A stretch of DNA of 64,000 nucleotides from NCBI RefSeq assembly GCF_018991925.1, contig NW_024735442.1, positions 460,001 through 524,000 of the forward strand, in the 5' to 3' direction. The notes beneath the pieces are model-generated. The model was not told the origin of the DNA, did not search any database, and saw only the letters and a program-made list of their open reading frames with translations. Each line of letters opens with the position of its first letter. Within the stretch, counting starts at the first letter, position 1. Below are positions 45,592 through 59,200 of the stretch, in pieces. Made by a program: the position numbers and the translations under genes. The stretch comes from Homarus americanus. Its lineage: Eukaryota > Arthropoda > Malacostraca > Decapoda > Nephropidae.

Positions 45592-45945
45592 GATATAGTG
45601 ACCACCACAGGACCAACCGGTGTAGTGACTACCACAGAACCAGCCGGTGTAGTGACCACAGGACCAGCCGGTGTAGTGACCACCACAGGACCAGCCGGTG
45701 TAGTGACCACCACAGAACCAGCCGGTGTAGTGACAACCACAGGACCAGCCGGTGTAGTGACCACCACAGGACCAGCCGGTGTAGTGACCACCACAGGACC
45801 AGGTGGTGTAGTGACCACCACAGGACCAGCCGGTGTAGTGACCACCACAGGACCAGCCGGTGTAGTGACCACCACAGGACCACTGGTGTAGTGACCACCA
45901 CAGGACCAGCCGGTGTAGTGACCACCACAGGACCAGCTGGTGTAG
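45592..45945. repeat. 27-bp minisatellite in the 3' UTR, about 13 copies
   Basis: Units of GTAGTGACCACCACAGGACC then AGCCGGT, beginning 10 bases after the stop codon. The period is divisible by three, so several frames stay open (VTTTGPAGV repeats); these are not coding, because TAA ends the frame first. Confidence 0.95.
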
Positions 45946-46017
45946 TGACAACATACGAACTACACATTTACAGTAACATCATGATAATGATTATTGTGTA
46001 GTGTTCTTGGAAATGTT

Positions 46018-46023
46018 ATTAAA
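46018..46023 (+). promoter_or_regulatory. Candidate polyadenylation signal ATTAAA
   Basis: A common variant signal 436 bases after the stop, just past the minisatellite, with GT/T-rich sequence following. A canonical AATAAA also occurs near 46761. Confidence 0.4.
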
Positions 46024-46205
46024 CTATTGTATATATCTATTGCGAGGTGCAGCAGTGTCCTTCACCATGGTCACTGTTACACCAGCAAGGCTGTGAATGG
46101 TATTACACACACACACACACATACTCCTAATAATCCAGTAATGTATAATATTTACAATATTTTTGTCTTCTCAATGTGATATTCAAATCTCTCTTCTTCA
46201 TCAAC
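46024..46205. other. Intergenic DNA
   Basis: Contains a short CA run near 46105-46120; no gene. Confidence 0.5.
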
Positions 46206-46224
46206 CATATTAATGATACGAAAT

Positions 46225-46345
46225 CGGCATGTGCACCTGTGACAACCGGGGTACCACATGACAGTGTATTGGGCCCGTTGTGTTTGTTTACTTCATAAAT
46301 GACATGCCAGAAGCTATATTGACATAGTGCACGATGTTAACATTT
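46225..46345 (+). pseudogene. Short LINE reverse-transcriptase relic
   Basis: The plus strand reads VTTGVPHDSVLGPLC and, one frame over, FINDMPEAILT. This corresponds to the conserved RT block [11 protein letters not shown] followed by the INDMP block that precedes the catalytic Asp pair. A frameshift separates them and no flanking RT is intact. Confidence 0.6.
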
Positions 46346-47047
46346 ACCAGGAACTTTACCGAATTTAACAAAATATTAACATTGACTGGCATTTACTGGG
46401 AATTTGGGAACATTTCATTCCAATGCAGATCTGATAATCATAAAGTTTGTTTAATAAGAAAAACTCTTATGTATACAACGTTTATAAATATACAGTGTTT
46501 AGAGGGCCAAAGAGTTCTTCCCGTATATCATTTATGTATGTTTTGAGTGGGCCCAGTGTGTATACTGCCTCACCTACTGGCCTGGCTATAGTGATGAACT
46601 GTGTCTGTTCTTGATTTACTTTATTCTATATTAAGTGTCATCTGACTTTAGTCATAGTTTATCTCGGTTCTCTTGTTTTGTCAGGATTAATAGTAAAATA
46701 TCTACAGTGTATGGTGATGTGTAATTTCCAATGTATAACAAATCATGATTTTATCTCTAAAATAAAGTCAGGTATTTTACCATTCAAGATTGAATGTACA
46801 AGACCATACAAATATATATTATGAAAACTGAATAATGAGCTTATTTATTATCTTCTGAAGATCTACTGCGGCTGAAAAAAGAAAAGAAATTTCTGATGGG
46901 GGTAAGTCATTGTGGTACGTACTAATTTTGAGATCTTCTAGCGTAGTGTATGTGGCCAGTTGTCAAATTTCTCTTTGTTAGGCTCACATACATGTAGGAG
47001 ATCTCGCACTGAGGATCGAGGTGAGAAGGGAAACTCACAATGGTGTT

Positions 47048-47050
<3 letters not shown>
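46346..47050. other. Intergenic DNA
   Basis: AT-rich; no gene recognised. Confidence 0.5.

Positions 47051-47131
<81 letters not shown>
47051..47131. repeat. (TA)n microsatellite
   Basis: About 40 perfect TA units. Confidence 0.95.
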
Positions 47132-47135
<4 letters not shown>

Positions 47136-47529
47136 TGCCAGGGAGTTGCTGTGTGGTGAGGAGCTTGTTGAGAGGAGATCTTGTCTGTTTGAGAGCGTTG
47201 AGTAGAATGACCTTCGATGATGATGATGATGATGATAATGAAGAAAAGTGGCAAATAACCTTGCCCTGGGAGAGGAGAGGAGAGTGAGAAGGAAAGCATA
47301 GAAACGGGAAGTAAAGTAGTAACGGGTGATAGCATGTGGGCTGTCCACCTAGCTGAGACGAGTTGATTTGTTGGGGTGGTGGCCACACACAGCAGACGCC
47401 CGCCCGCAGGTGGAGGGGGGCGGGAGCTAAGCTAGCTAGGCATTCATTGGTGTAATGGGTGTTAATTTATGTTTGTTAGATGGTGGTGTTATTTGTTCAC
47501 ACATATATGTGTAAAGTGGGTCTGGTTCT

Positions 47530-48195
47530 TTTATGTTAGCATGGAGGCTCTTGGGCCACCAGCTGTGTCTTGTGTTCTTGTGGTTTCTTCTTTAACTGGG
47601 AGAAGATTGGGTCCTCCAACTCTTCAAGTTTGTTCCAAACTCTCTGAGCTTGGCTGTGTGTACGTGTGTTCAGTGGTTCGATATTGTATAGTTCGTGAAG
47701 TTCTTGTATGTTGGTGGTGTATGGGGGGAGTTGCTTTGATGCTCTACGGTATTGGTGGATACTCCAGGTGGGGGCGGACAAGTGCTTTGAATAGGTGAAG
47801 TTGAATTTTGGTGTCCATTTTGCTAAATCTTCGTAGTTTTGTGAGTTGTGATTGTGCAAACGTTTTGCGTTGTGTTGTGTGTGTTGCTATGCCTGTTCTT
47901 GTTATTGTGAGTCCCAGAATTTTGCCTTCGTTGGAGTATTGTATAGGTACATTGTTGACTGATTGGTGCTTGGCTTATTTGGGCAATGTGTATGATCTTT
48001 AGTTTCTATGTATTGGTTTGTATTTTCCATTTTTTTTCCTATTCGTTGATTTGCTCGATGGCGTGGGCTGTTTTTCGTGTCATCATCTGTTTGCCCTTGC
48101 CTGGATGCCGGATAATTTGGGTGAAGTCATCAGCATACAGTAAGCTATGTATTCTCCGTGTACGAGGTGGCATGTCCGCCTTGTATATTGTGTAA
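47530..48195 (-). pseudogene. Decayed LINE reverse transcriptase with YADD block
   Basis: The minus strand near 48155-48120 reads RIHSLLYADDFTQII, including the catalytic Asp pair. It continues in broken frames through RHPGKGKQMM, AHAIEQINE, and NYEDLAKWTPKF, ending with RVWNKLEELEDPIFSQLKKK near 47575. Stops and frameshifts show it is dead. Confidence 0.75.
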
Positions 48196-48300
48196 CCGCA
48201 GGGGTGTCAAACTCATTTGCCAAGGCGGGTCAGATTTAATATGAGTACACAGTATGCGGGCCAAGTAACATAATTATGAGCACTTCGCCATCCCCTCTTA
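48196..48300 (+). repeat. Possible hAT transposon end
   Basis: GCAGGGGTGTCAAACTCATTT followed by GCGGGCCAAG is like the terminus of many animal hAT/Charlie-type elements. No partner terminus was found, so this is a single end at most. Confidence 0.35.
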
Positions 48301-49248
48301 GTGAGTAGTACGACAAAATAAGAAAGGTGGATTTAGTCTGCCCTCGTGGGAAACCCTTACAAACAAACAAATCAAGTGTTTACTGACCTTGATCAATCTT
48401 ATTATTTGCTACTGCTGCTTCCTGATAATTGGCCTCTTGGTATGGACCAGTGCATCAAAGTTTGGCATACACACACAGGTATGTTCACACACACACACAC
48501 ACATACACACACACACATATGCGTCTTTCAGCCATAATTCATCCTATCATGTCAAAGCCACATGACAGACACACAACCCTCAGACACTCAGAGGTCACGG
48601 GTCCTTAACTGGTTGTTATCATATACACATAAAACAGGCTCTATCTCCTGCAACGGCAGTGTATGACGAACTACTAAGTCGCCAACCATGTCAGAGACGA
48701 ATTTACAGTCAAACTAAAGAGGGTAAACAAGAGCGAAATATTATATCCTGCAAGTCGACAAAACGCAAAAAAAAAAAAAAACAGTCTCAAACATTGCCCT
48801 TTTGCCAGTTGATATAATTATGCTGTCTGTGTACCGTATAGAACAACGGGAGCCTTAAACACCTCGGAGAAAGTTACTCAGTCCAGTGTTCATACCTGGA
48901 CTCCTGGAGATGCCGGATGACCGCCCTGCATCATATGAAGGACCTCCCCACCAGGTCGCACTAAAGAGGAAACTCTTCAGATAGGTGCGCTTGGGGGAGG
49001 GAGGTGGATCACCGTGACCCGGCACTCGGGTCATGCGGTCAGTTAGGTATTAGCCTCTAACCTAATGTAGAGGTAAGGTAAAGAGCAGCTGTTTCTGACC
49101 CACCATCTTGTGTACCCTCAGGCTTAGCACCAAAAGGGTTTCACACAATATTATGTCCTACCGGAACACCCTCAGTAAAGCTGGTGCAACCTACTGTGTA
49201 TATTTTCACAGTACTTGAGGTATCATCAGTCCATATAGTATGTGGACT
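48301..49248. other. Intergenic DNA
   Basis: Short CA tract at 48483-48516; a 15-base A-run near 48767. No gene. Confidence 0.5.
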
Positions 49249-49265
49249 TACACACACACACACAT

Positions 49266-49363
<98 letters not shown>

Positions 49364-49364
49364 A
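49249..49364. repeat. Compound (CA)n(TA)n(TG)n microsatellite
   Basis: CA units, then about 36 TA units, then TG units. The CA and TG ends are complementary, so the tract can fold on itself. Confidence 0.95.
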
Positions 49365-49931
49365 GTCTATTGGCGGGTGGCCAGTTGGATTCATTCATTT
49401 TCATTGAAGTAATTATTAAATATACTTAGACAGCGACATCTGTCCTGTATATTCTGTATATGTGTATGTGACTGACAGTTAATACGTAAGCAAATATCTC
49501 CAAACATAACTTCTTTAGTGACCGCTTGACTCTATGAAGACAAATTTAATCTCATAAAGTACGTTACTGGAGCAACGTACGAGTTTGCCCTCCCACTAAC
49601 TTCTAAGGTGTTTTACACTGGCAGGAGGACAATACACCATCAAAAACCTTAGTTATTGTGTGAACTATAAGAGACAAATCTATTATTCAAATGTCATCAC
49701 AGAAATATTTATTATAAAATCAGTTTCTGTTGACTAGTATACTGTAGAGGTGTCTTACATTAGAGTATTATTTACCGCTAGAACTCTTCAATGAATATAA
49801 ATATATCACGTATTTTAAAAGATAATTCAGAATATACACATTTTACCTGAATTTCCTTTATATTTTGTGTAATAATAGAGAGAAGCAGAACAAGGCGCCG
49901 CTGAACCTCACTTGTCTCCAGGTTAGTGTTG
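49365..49931. other. Upstream region of Ect2
   Basis: No gene recognised. CTCCAG|GTTAGT at 49920/49921 is a donor-like site that could end a non-coding first exon. Confidence 0.4.
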
Positions 49932-49941
49932 GTGACGTCAC
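49932..49941. promoter_or_regulatory. CRE-like palindrome GTGACGTCAC upstream of Ect2
   Basis: A perfect 10-base palindrome containing TGACGTCA, the CREB/ATF consensus, 266 bases before the Ect2 ATG. Location fits a proximal promoter; activity is inferred. Confidence 0.4.
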
Positions 49942-50206
49942 GCGACCAACCGTTTAAATGGCACCTCGTCTATGTTAATATAAATACTTAAATACCAAGT
50001 GATTTTCCCCATTAATCGGCACGAATATTGACCTAACAACACCATAAGCAGTTGATAAACCACGTAGTGATTGACCTGAGAATGGAGAAGTGTCAAGGAA
50101 AGTCGAGAATAAGAAGAAAATTGAAGTAAAGTGAAGGAGGTAGTCTGCGGTTCACCTGTGCGGACGTTGGGAGAATTGTTTGGTATTCTTAGACACTTTA
50201 ACGAAA

Positions 50207-50243
50207 ATGGCTGAACTAACACAGCCGTCTATGATGCTTAATG
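50207..50243 (+). CDS. Ect2: Ect2 exon 1 (start codon)
   Basis: ATG in context ACGAAAATGG, 12 codons plus one base, donor G|GTGAGT. Phase 1 out. Confidence 0.88.
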
Positions 50244-53200
50244 GTGAGTTATGGGCTGTGGGGGCTCTAGAACCACGTGTAGTATGAGAAAAGTGTGTGG
50301 ATTTTATGGGGGGTAAATGGTGTATATATGTGGTAGTGGTGAGTATAGCCTTGACCAACTGACCAAGAGTAGTCTATTGGTCACCTGCTGCTGCCTGTAT
50401 CACCTGCCTCCTCTAATATAGGTGAGCTGCATTCTTAAGGTGGTCAGGTGTGAACTCTAGTGCTGTGGAAGGTAAAAGAAACCAAGTTGATGGATGTGTC
50501 TGCCACTTATTGATGAGGGAAAGTATATTATGACACATCTGTATAAGTAACAGCTATGTGGTAATGTTAATTGTGTAAATATTGAGGATAATTTTTACAA
50601 TTTATATTAATTTTTGCATCTTTTGAATAAATTGTGGTAATAGTTTATGAGGGTTACACCAAAACTAGCCATTATAGGACTTTTAACCAAGAGGAAAATT
50701 GTATTGTTACCTTGAGAATTTTGTGAATCCAGTATAGACATACTGTATTAAAATTCAGTTATTTCTTCATTCCAATTTCTTACAAACTACTGTATGAAGC
50801 AAGTAGGTCACAGCAACAAATACATGTCTTGCAGGAGCCCCTCTGTGATTTCTGGGACTAAAGAAAAACCCTCAATGAATTATGTTAGTACGAGCATACA
50901 TTACCACTATTCTACTTGAAAATGCCAAACTTGAGTGCCGGTGTGTGTCGGTCAGTGGTTCGTTCTTGCTAAAATACGACAAACTGCTTATAAGAAATGT
51001 AATGGATATTTTGCAAAGTCCCGGCTAAGTTCCTACTAACGCTATTTTACTGTTAGTGTGCTTTGATTGGTTAAGTGCAGTACTTTCTGTTTGATATGAT
51101 GGTGGGTCTGCTCCCTCTCCCCTGCACGCTAAAAGTTAGGTAGGTTTCTTTGGTTGGTTAGGTTAGGTTCTAGTAAATGTCGCCTCTTTTATAATGATGA
51201 ATGCCAAATGCTGCAAGAGTCACGGTCAAATATAGTTCTCTCGTTGTTCGCCGGTTATGGAAAATCAGCCAGTCAGAGCGCATTTACTGTAAAATGGCAT
51301 TAGTAGGAACTTACCGGGCACAGCAAAATATCCACTGCCTATAAGAAAAGTGTTTCTTTCTCATTAGGTATCTAACTGAACTTGAAATCATGTTACTAGT
51401 CTGTATATCTTAAGATTAATCTGTAACAGAATGAGTACTTTAGTATCAGTGTTAACTGACCACCATTTACTTTTTGTTATAGAACAGATGGTTTTGTCAT
51501 TCTTAGTTTACTTTTGTCTCTTGGATTTTTTGTTGTTTACTTACTGATACAGTACAGTATGGTGGTTAAAGCTTCCAGGAACACACATATCTAGAAATTA
51601 GGAAGAGGATGTGGTATCTGGGTGCTTCATGACCCGTCCTCTATGGGAATGCCACTTAAATATTTTATTTGGTTAATGGCAGATAATTTGATTCCGTACA
51701 GAGGGGACCCCATGGCTACACAAGGGATTGAATGAAGACAGAGGAAATGAATTAACCAAAGTTAACCTAGCCTAATGAGCTTGGAAAAAAATGGGAAAGT
51801 TTTACTTTAGCTCTTCATTCTTAATACAGTACAGTACTGTACTGCATGAAACAAAATCTTGGTAGGCCTGTAGTTATTGGTTATGTGCTTAATAAACAAC
51901 ACACTCCTCATAATGAACGAAATGAACAATAAAAGATGCATATGTACAGTATTAAAAAAATATGTGGCCAATGCTTCTAAAGTTCAAAGACAAGGTAGTT
52001 TGTTAATGTCTCCAAAAGGCAATATATGTCAGTGTGTCAGTGTGTCACATGTTTGATTAAGATTCATCCCAAATTAACTTTGTCATTGTCACAACAGAAT
52101 TGAACAAATGTACAGTACCAGAAGGTCATGTTTATTGTACAATAGCTACACCATTTTTACAACCTCTGTACTGCAATTCATAAATTTTATAGTAATTTAC
52201 CATATGTATTAATTTCAGGCAGCATCTCAGTTCAATAGAGTACCAAACAAAGAAAAAACTGCATTAAAAAAAATAAGATGTTCTTAAGATAATTCACTGT
52301 ATTGTACATAACTGGATAAAGATCAAGAGTGTCAGCCACCCTGTACTGTACACCATAACTGTGCTTCCCTGTTACGGCACCACTTTTCCCCTTATTTTCT
52401 CCGAACAAAAATGTGCACTGTACAGTACTACAGTATTAAAAGAAACTAGCTGAATATTCTCATTAGCCCTTGTTATTATATTTTTTTTTTAATTTCCATT
52501 GATTTTTATTGATGTTCTCAGTGGTTGTTTGACTTATGTTATCCATCATGTCAAAATCTTCACATGAATCTGATCACCAGCGCAGATGCTTTGTAGAGTG
52601 TCATCTGTGGAGTTACCTTGTTTTGACTGGTACAGTACAGTACTGTACTCAATTTGTCATTTTCTTAGCTGTTGTGTTCTACATTAGCTACTATTTATAA
52701 TCCCTTACTTCTCTTATGTCCTATGACAACATTTGATTGTGTTTTGTCTTGCATTTATCATGATTGTTCTTTTTCATCATTGATGATGAAGCTGAAATTT
52801 TTCTCCATTGAACTTCATAGCAATTTCTGTTGCCAGTTGAAGTCTTCATTGGCAATTTATGAAATAGTTTTCCTGTGACCAATGTTTTCAGCTGCTAAGA
52901 TTTCCTTGCTGATTTTTTATAGCATTGTTGAATGATACTATGAAGCTGCAGTTTGTGTTGTGGATTAGCTCGCTATGTTTAATATGAGAAAAGGGGTTGA
53001 CAAGAAAGCAAGCCTGGTGCCCTGGGGAGGGGAGGGGGGACATAATTTTTCTTTGACAAATAGAAAATTATACAATTGAGTTATTTTTACCAGCTTAGAA
53101 AATAAACTTACAACTGTTTATTGATGTACAGCACAGTACTGAAAATAGATTGCATTATCTACGTAGCTATATACAGTGTACATTGGAAGTACAGTACTAT

Positions 53201-56200
53201 AATACTGGCAATCAGTACAGTATTGAATGTTGTACAAATACTGTACAGTATTTTTATCTTGTTTTGTGTTAAACCAAGTTTTGGCATGGATTGGATGCCA
53301 TTTTCATATAATGTACAGGTGAAGTACCAGTATTTATTTTGTGTATTCATTGGCTCTGTTTAATGTTTTCAGCAGATGTGACGTCAGTGAGCCAGGCAGA
53401 TGGAGAGTCAGGTGCTGATTCTCGAATTTGTTTAGTTGGCAGCCTTGCACACGATGTAGAAACTCTAGATGCAGCGAAGGTATGACTAGACCATATTAAG
53501 TTCCTGGTATACTGTATCTGTATTGTTTTGAGGGCCACCCAGTCATTGCTGTAGGCCTTCTTAGTGTGTGTTTGTGCGAGAGAAAATCATATTTGCTCTT
53601 TTCACTACCGGTAACTGTCATTGTTAAATACAATTTTGTTAGGGTTATTGTAAATACTTTATGGTAGTTTATTCAACAAAAACTGATAATTTGGCATTAA
53701 TATGTAAATAATATACAGTAATGGTATTTAATTTGCAAATAAAATTCTTGCTATCCTTCACTTTGTATGTTAACCTCACACATGCATAACTAAAAGATGT
53801 GGGAAAGTTGTATCATGCTCCGTTAGACTAGAATAAATTATTTATTTATATTATTCATGTCAAGTGATACCATGCTGTTTTAAGACTTCTTTATTGTTAG
53901 AATCCTCATGGTGATATTTTCTTTTCCAGAAATTCAATGTTCCTGTTGTTACTTCAGAAACTGGGCTAGAATTTGTATCAGATCTCACTTATTGTACATA
54001 TTTTATTTTGGCTGATTTTGAGAATGAAGAGTTTGAAGAGCTGAATAAGGCTGGAGTCAGGTATGTTCATTTGATTTTTGTTCTCGTTCAATGATGTAGA
54101 CAATTATAATATCATGAACACTCACAAAAAAAAATATTTTGCACCCTTGGCTCTGAAACCATTCGCAACGATCACTGCAACAGAAGCCGTGGTGGGTGTT
54201 ATCCTGGTCCTGTGTGTCATATTGTATAGCCCTATAAAGGTGCAGAATAATCTTTTAGTGAGTGTACCATGTCAGGTGTAACTAATTTTAAAGAGTTGCT
54301 GCATAAACAAGTTAACATTGATTTTTAACGTAAATAAACTTCATAAAACTGTATCAGTTTTTAGAGATACTTTTCTTGTCATGTAAAGCTCAAATTAGGA
54401 AAAAGTACAGTACAGTGTATAACAAAGGGGAAGGATGTGCAGCACAGTACAGTATTTCAAGATTTTGTAGGTACTGTATATACTGAACACTTGATATACA
54501 CTATTATTTATTGTTTTATATTATGTTTTTCACTACTTTTGAACTACTGTACTGTATTCTGATTTCCTCTTAATTAGAAAGTTTAGGAATTTGAAAGATT
54601 ATCCGAAATAAAGTTCATGGACTGTGTGATAACAAAATTAAGAATAAATTTAGGTATTTACATAGATTAATTCAGTATTGTGGACTTTCTATTCTGGTTT
54701 ATTAATTGAGTGCATAAGGAGTAAAATATAATTAAATTTCATTTGCAGATTACTTGGAAAACCGGCACTAATAAAATATTCTGAAAGTGGAATACCGGTG
54801 TTAACGTACACTCGACGTCCAGTCTTCTGTCATGTCATGAAAGATCTTAATTTAGTTTTCACTGGATTCAGAAAAAAGACAGAAGTTGTAAGTATCATTC
54901 TTATATTACAGTATTGCAAAAATCAGATAGGAATACTTCAATTAGAGTATGTATACAGTACCCTGGAAACTGTATGTTATGTGAGCATTGTTATTGTGAG
55001 AATGTTGGTGCAAACAGGGAGTGTATTGGGGAAGAATTGTGTGGGATCAGAAGAGGAAGAGCATGTTTGGATCAAATGAGGCGCACAGCATTAGAAGGGG
55101 GTGAAGCACCACCCTGGGCAAAATGCGTTTTTTGTTGGATATCACTATTTTCACCATTCTTCTACATGTTGGGGTTGGATGTAACCCCCTAGCTAGACTA
55201 AAAATATGGTTGACAGTCCTTAAAAAATAGGGTGTCATTCCGCCTCAGGCCAATAGCTACGTATCTGGCTACGTGCTCAGTAAACGAAGGTGGCTACATC
55301 CCGTTCAGAGTGAGAGCTAATGACAGCGCGCCTCCCGTGGACCATACCCACTGAGTCAGCCTATCACAATGGATTTCCCATGCTACGTCACAGCTTCTCG
55401 GCCAATCTGCACGCCCAGATGCTGCCTCCTTGTTAGTTTTGGTGCGTTGTATAGCATAAGGAGGTTTAGTGTACTTTATACTGCTATTTTTTTTATAAGT
55501 TTTTGGCATAATATTGACGTTATTCGTGTTCCACGGGTGTGATAAGTGCTGTGCAATGTCTGCCGGATTTTAGAGCAAGATTCGAGTGAGGCCAGGCCTT
55601 CTGGTGAGGGTTCAGGAGCCCTAAATCCAGAGCGTGTGTTTAGTGACGACAGTGCCTGGCGATAGTGATTTTGGTGGTGAATTTAGTGACGATTATGGTG
55701 ACGCAAGTGCTACTGGCGATGGTGCAGGTGACGTGCATGAGAATGTTGGTGATGTTAGGGAGCCTAGTGGTGTTGGTGGAGCACCACGTGATGCAGATTG
55801 CAGGGATCGGGAGCGTACCCCCAAGGCCCTATAGAAAAAAAAGGCAGGATGAGTGGGCACAGGAGGTTGCCATGCGTAAAAGTAATTTGATTATGACGAG
55901 GCCATTAAAGTTATACGCACTCCTCAGGATTTATGTAACTTCAACTTACTACGATCTTCGGGGATAATAAAACGAAGGAACTAAATAAAGTAAGAATGTA
56001 ATACTTTTGTCATAATACTGTTTTTACCAAAGATTATGCAAACTTTCCGCCTTTGTATTCGTATGTTAATTACGTTGGGGAGGTTAATGATGGGGGCATG
56101 AGTGTAGTGGTGTTTCTTTATTATTACACACTACTATACTAAACAATGTTATAGATCTTTGGCTTTAATAGGGATGGAAAGATAAATACTGATAGGCAAA

Positions 56201-59200
56201 TGAGTTTTTTATTATTATTTAATATTTTTTTTGGAGGGGGTGTGTAAGACGAGTGCTGTTTTTGGTGATCATAAACTTGTTTTACAGTATTAGTCCACAA
56301 TAATAAGAACATTTTTGCAGAAAAACGCTATTATTGTTGGTTTGAAGATCAAACAACCATTTACATAACGGTTAGTTATTCTCATTCAGCTCACAATAAA
56401 ATAATAACTATTCTTTGGACAAACTTCCAGGTTTCACAGTTCACTAAGAGAGGGATTGAGCTGCCCTGTAAAAAAATAACGAACCCTCTAGCTTAAAAAC
56501 AACAAAGTTGTGGTTGTTTGAACTTCGAAAAACTTTAAACTTATTTTTCTCAGCTTTTTAAATTTGGCGCTTCACCCCGTTCTAATGCTGAGCGCCTCAA
56601 ATACAGTACTGTACAGTACAGTATTTGTATTAAAGAGCAAGTGTGAAAAATACCTTGAGAAAAGGGTAGGATCTGCTCAAGGTATTATAGACCTGGAATT
56701 TTTTTTCGAAAAGATGCTTAGGAAGTAGTGAAAATGTATGGGATAGGAAAAATATTATTGAGTGCTATTCAAATCATTCATTCATTATTATTTTATGGCC
56801 ATTTTCCCTGCTTGTGAGGGTTAGCCAGGGTTACCTGATGGCAGTTGTTGAGTAAAAACAGAACATGATGTCCCCATCCCCCCTTCTAACCTCTGCAAAC
56901 CTTGGGCAGCAAAGACCAGAGACAGCTCTGGCGAACTGGTTATCATCAGACTTGTTGAGGCAAATTTTTATGGCTGGTTGCCCTTCCTACTGCCAACCCA
57001 CAGGCAGGATTGCAACTTCCTGAGGTAATCAAATACTACCTGCGTACTAAGATTTATTAGAACAACGAGAGAAGTAATGAAAATGTATAGAATGAGAGAC
57101 GATGGAGGGGGTTGAGATATCAAATGAGAAAACTGAGCTTGAACGGTCAAGGAAAGGCAGGGACTAAGGAGTTCTAATTGAATAAAGACAAGGCCCCAGG
57201 TACATCCAAAATTTGGGAGTATTATTACAGAAAGCCTGTAGGTACTTCTTGGGAGGAGTAGGCTGTCATTGATTGGCTATATTAGTAAATGGAACAGTGG
57301 GTGGCAAATGGAATTGTAGAGTAATTGAAGGAAAGTACTATCATGGGTGCAATATGAAGTGTGTGAAGAGAGAAAATGTGTCAGTGGAGGCAGGTATGGG
57401 GATTGATATGTGAATAATTGAGCCAACAATATTGTCGGGGTTTAAAAGAAAGACTGGATTGAGGAAGAAGCAAGATGAAAGCAGCAGAGAGGATTTGCCT
57501 GTTATTAAGAAGTGGTGATAAAAGGCAACATCAAATAAAAATAAAGATAGTGAAGTGTTTTTTAATTTGAAAGTAATAATGAAATGAGCTAAATAAACAA
57601 GTTTATATAATCATGGTTTTAGCAGAGAAAAATAACATCCCAGCTGAGGTTCTAGAGAGATAGTCAAGGGGAACTTCCTCAAACAACCTAATTGTGAGGG
57701 TGATGTTGAAGGGAAAGCATATGGCATCAGGGATAGAATAGATAATTACCAATATATGTATCTAGTTTTTCTTCAGTGTCCTCTATGGCTTTGTAATTTT
57801 AAAACAATCCCTTACAATTTGTACCCTGGTAATTTTTTCACTTTTGTCATACAGACAATCTATATCTTTTCACCCCTAGTCACTCTTGACATACTGTGTT
57901 TCAATACATTTGTTTTCTAGCTGAAAATCACAAAGTTTTTTTAATATATGCATTTTGTTACAGTCCAGACTACTCAAGTTAGTCCACTACATGGGAGGTA
58001 GTGTAAAGAATGAAATTAAAGAGAACGTGACACATCTTCTAGCATACTCCTCAATGGGTGAAAAATATCAGTATGCAGTTACCTTCAACATTCCCGTAAT
58101 GGGGGAAGACTGGGTCCACGCTGCATGGGCTCACCGTGATGAAGCAGAAGCACGAGCAGATACTGAAGCCATGGTAAATATCGCTGAGGTTTGTTTGAAT
58201 ATTTGTAGGATAATCGTGCTGGTCTCGTTTGACACTTTGAAACTATAGAGGGCCATTTGGTTTATTAAAATGTATGGGGTTAAAGTGATTACATATGGTA
58301 ATCTGGTTAATTTGACTTGCATCAAAGGAATTGGGGAAGTGGAAAGAATAGTTCCTTTCATTTGTGGTCTGTTCTTTGTTTGGCTTCATTTTTTATTTTC
58401 TGCAGTGTCACTTGATAATCTCCCACACATTCACAACTTCCACAATTTACTTCTGTAATTGCGCTTACTTACTTGCAAACTCTTGACTTTTTGCGTTTTC
58501 CTCTGTATTGTTCAATGTAACCTTTTCTACCTGTTGCTGAGTTTGCCAGCAGCCAAATCAGCATATAGAATTCTTTAGCATATATTTTAACATATGTATG
58601 AGACTTAAAGGTCTCTGAAAGTTTGGGGAAGATGCAGGAGGCACTCCGTCATAGATAAGGAACGAGGCATCAAAGGTGTAGAATTAACAGAGAAAATTAA
58701 CTACTGGTATATTTACATTTATTGACTTATTACACATTTTTGCACTAAGTAGGATATTGAGTAAATCAGTTAAGTGGGGACTTCACATCACAGAAATACC
58801 AATTTTGGTTGTGAGAGTCTCAGTATAGAAAGTGATACTGCCATACTCCAAAACTCATAAGAACACATTGGAATCTTTTAATTACTATAGACTAATGTTA
58901 CTATGTGTGCATTATATTGTAAAGGATTAGTATCTTTCTTTTCCTTCAGAATGGATAAGGAATTCTCGGTCCACTCATATTATGTTGATTGAATATCCAT
59001 TTGCTTAGTTCCAGAGGTGTAATAAACCTCTTGGGGTGAAAATTATTATTTAATTTGAAAAAAATAGATGAGAACTGATAAACAACACTAATTGATTAAA
59101 TCCATGAATAAATGAAACTATTGTAACTAGATTCATGTAATTTTGTCTCTCCCAACAGGCCAAGTACAAATTAAAAGTGTTCCAAAACTTGCGTATTGTG

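Noticed and set aside
48196..48300. Complete hAT element
   Set aside because: Only one end resembles a hAT terminus; no matching opposite end was found in the window.
54078..54281. 67-codon open frame after Ect2 exon 3
   Set aside because: It opens within the intron just after a good donor, and exon 3 joins exon 4 with clear ECT2 similarity. It may be retained-intron sequence but has no domain support.
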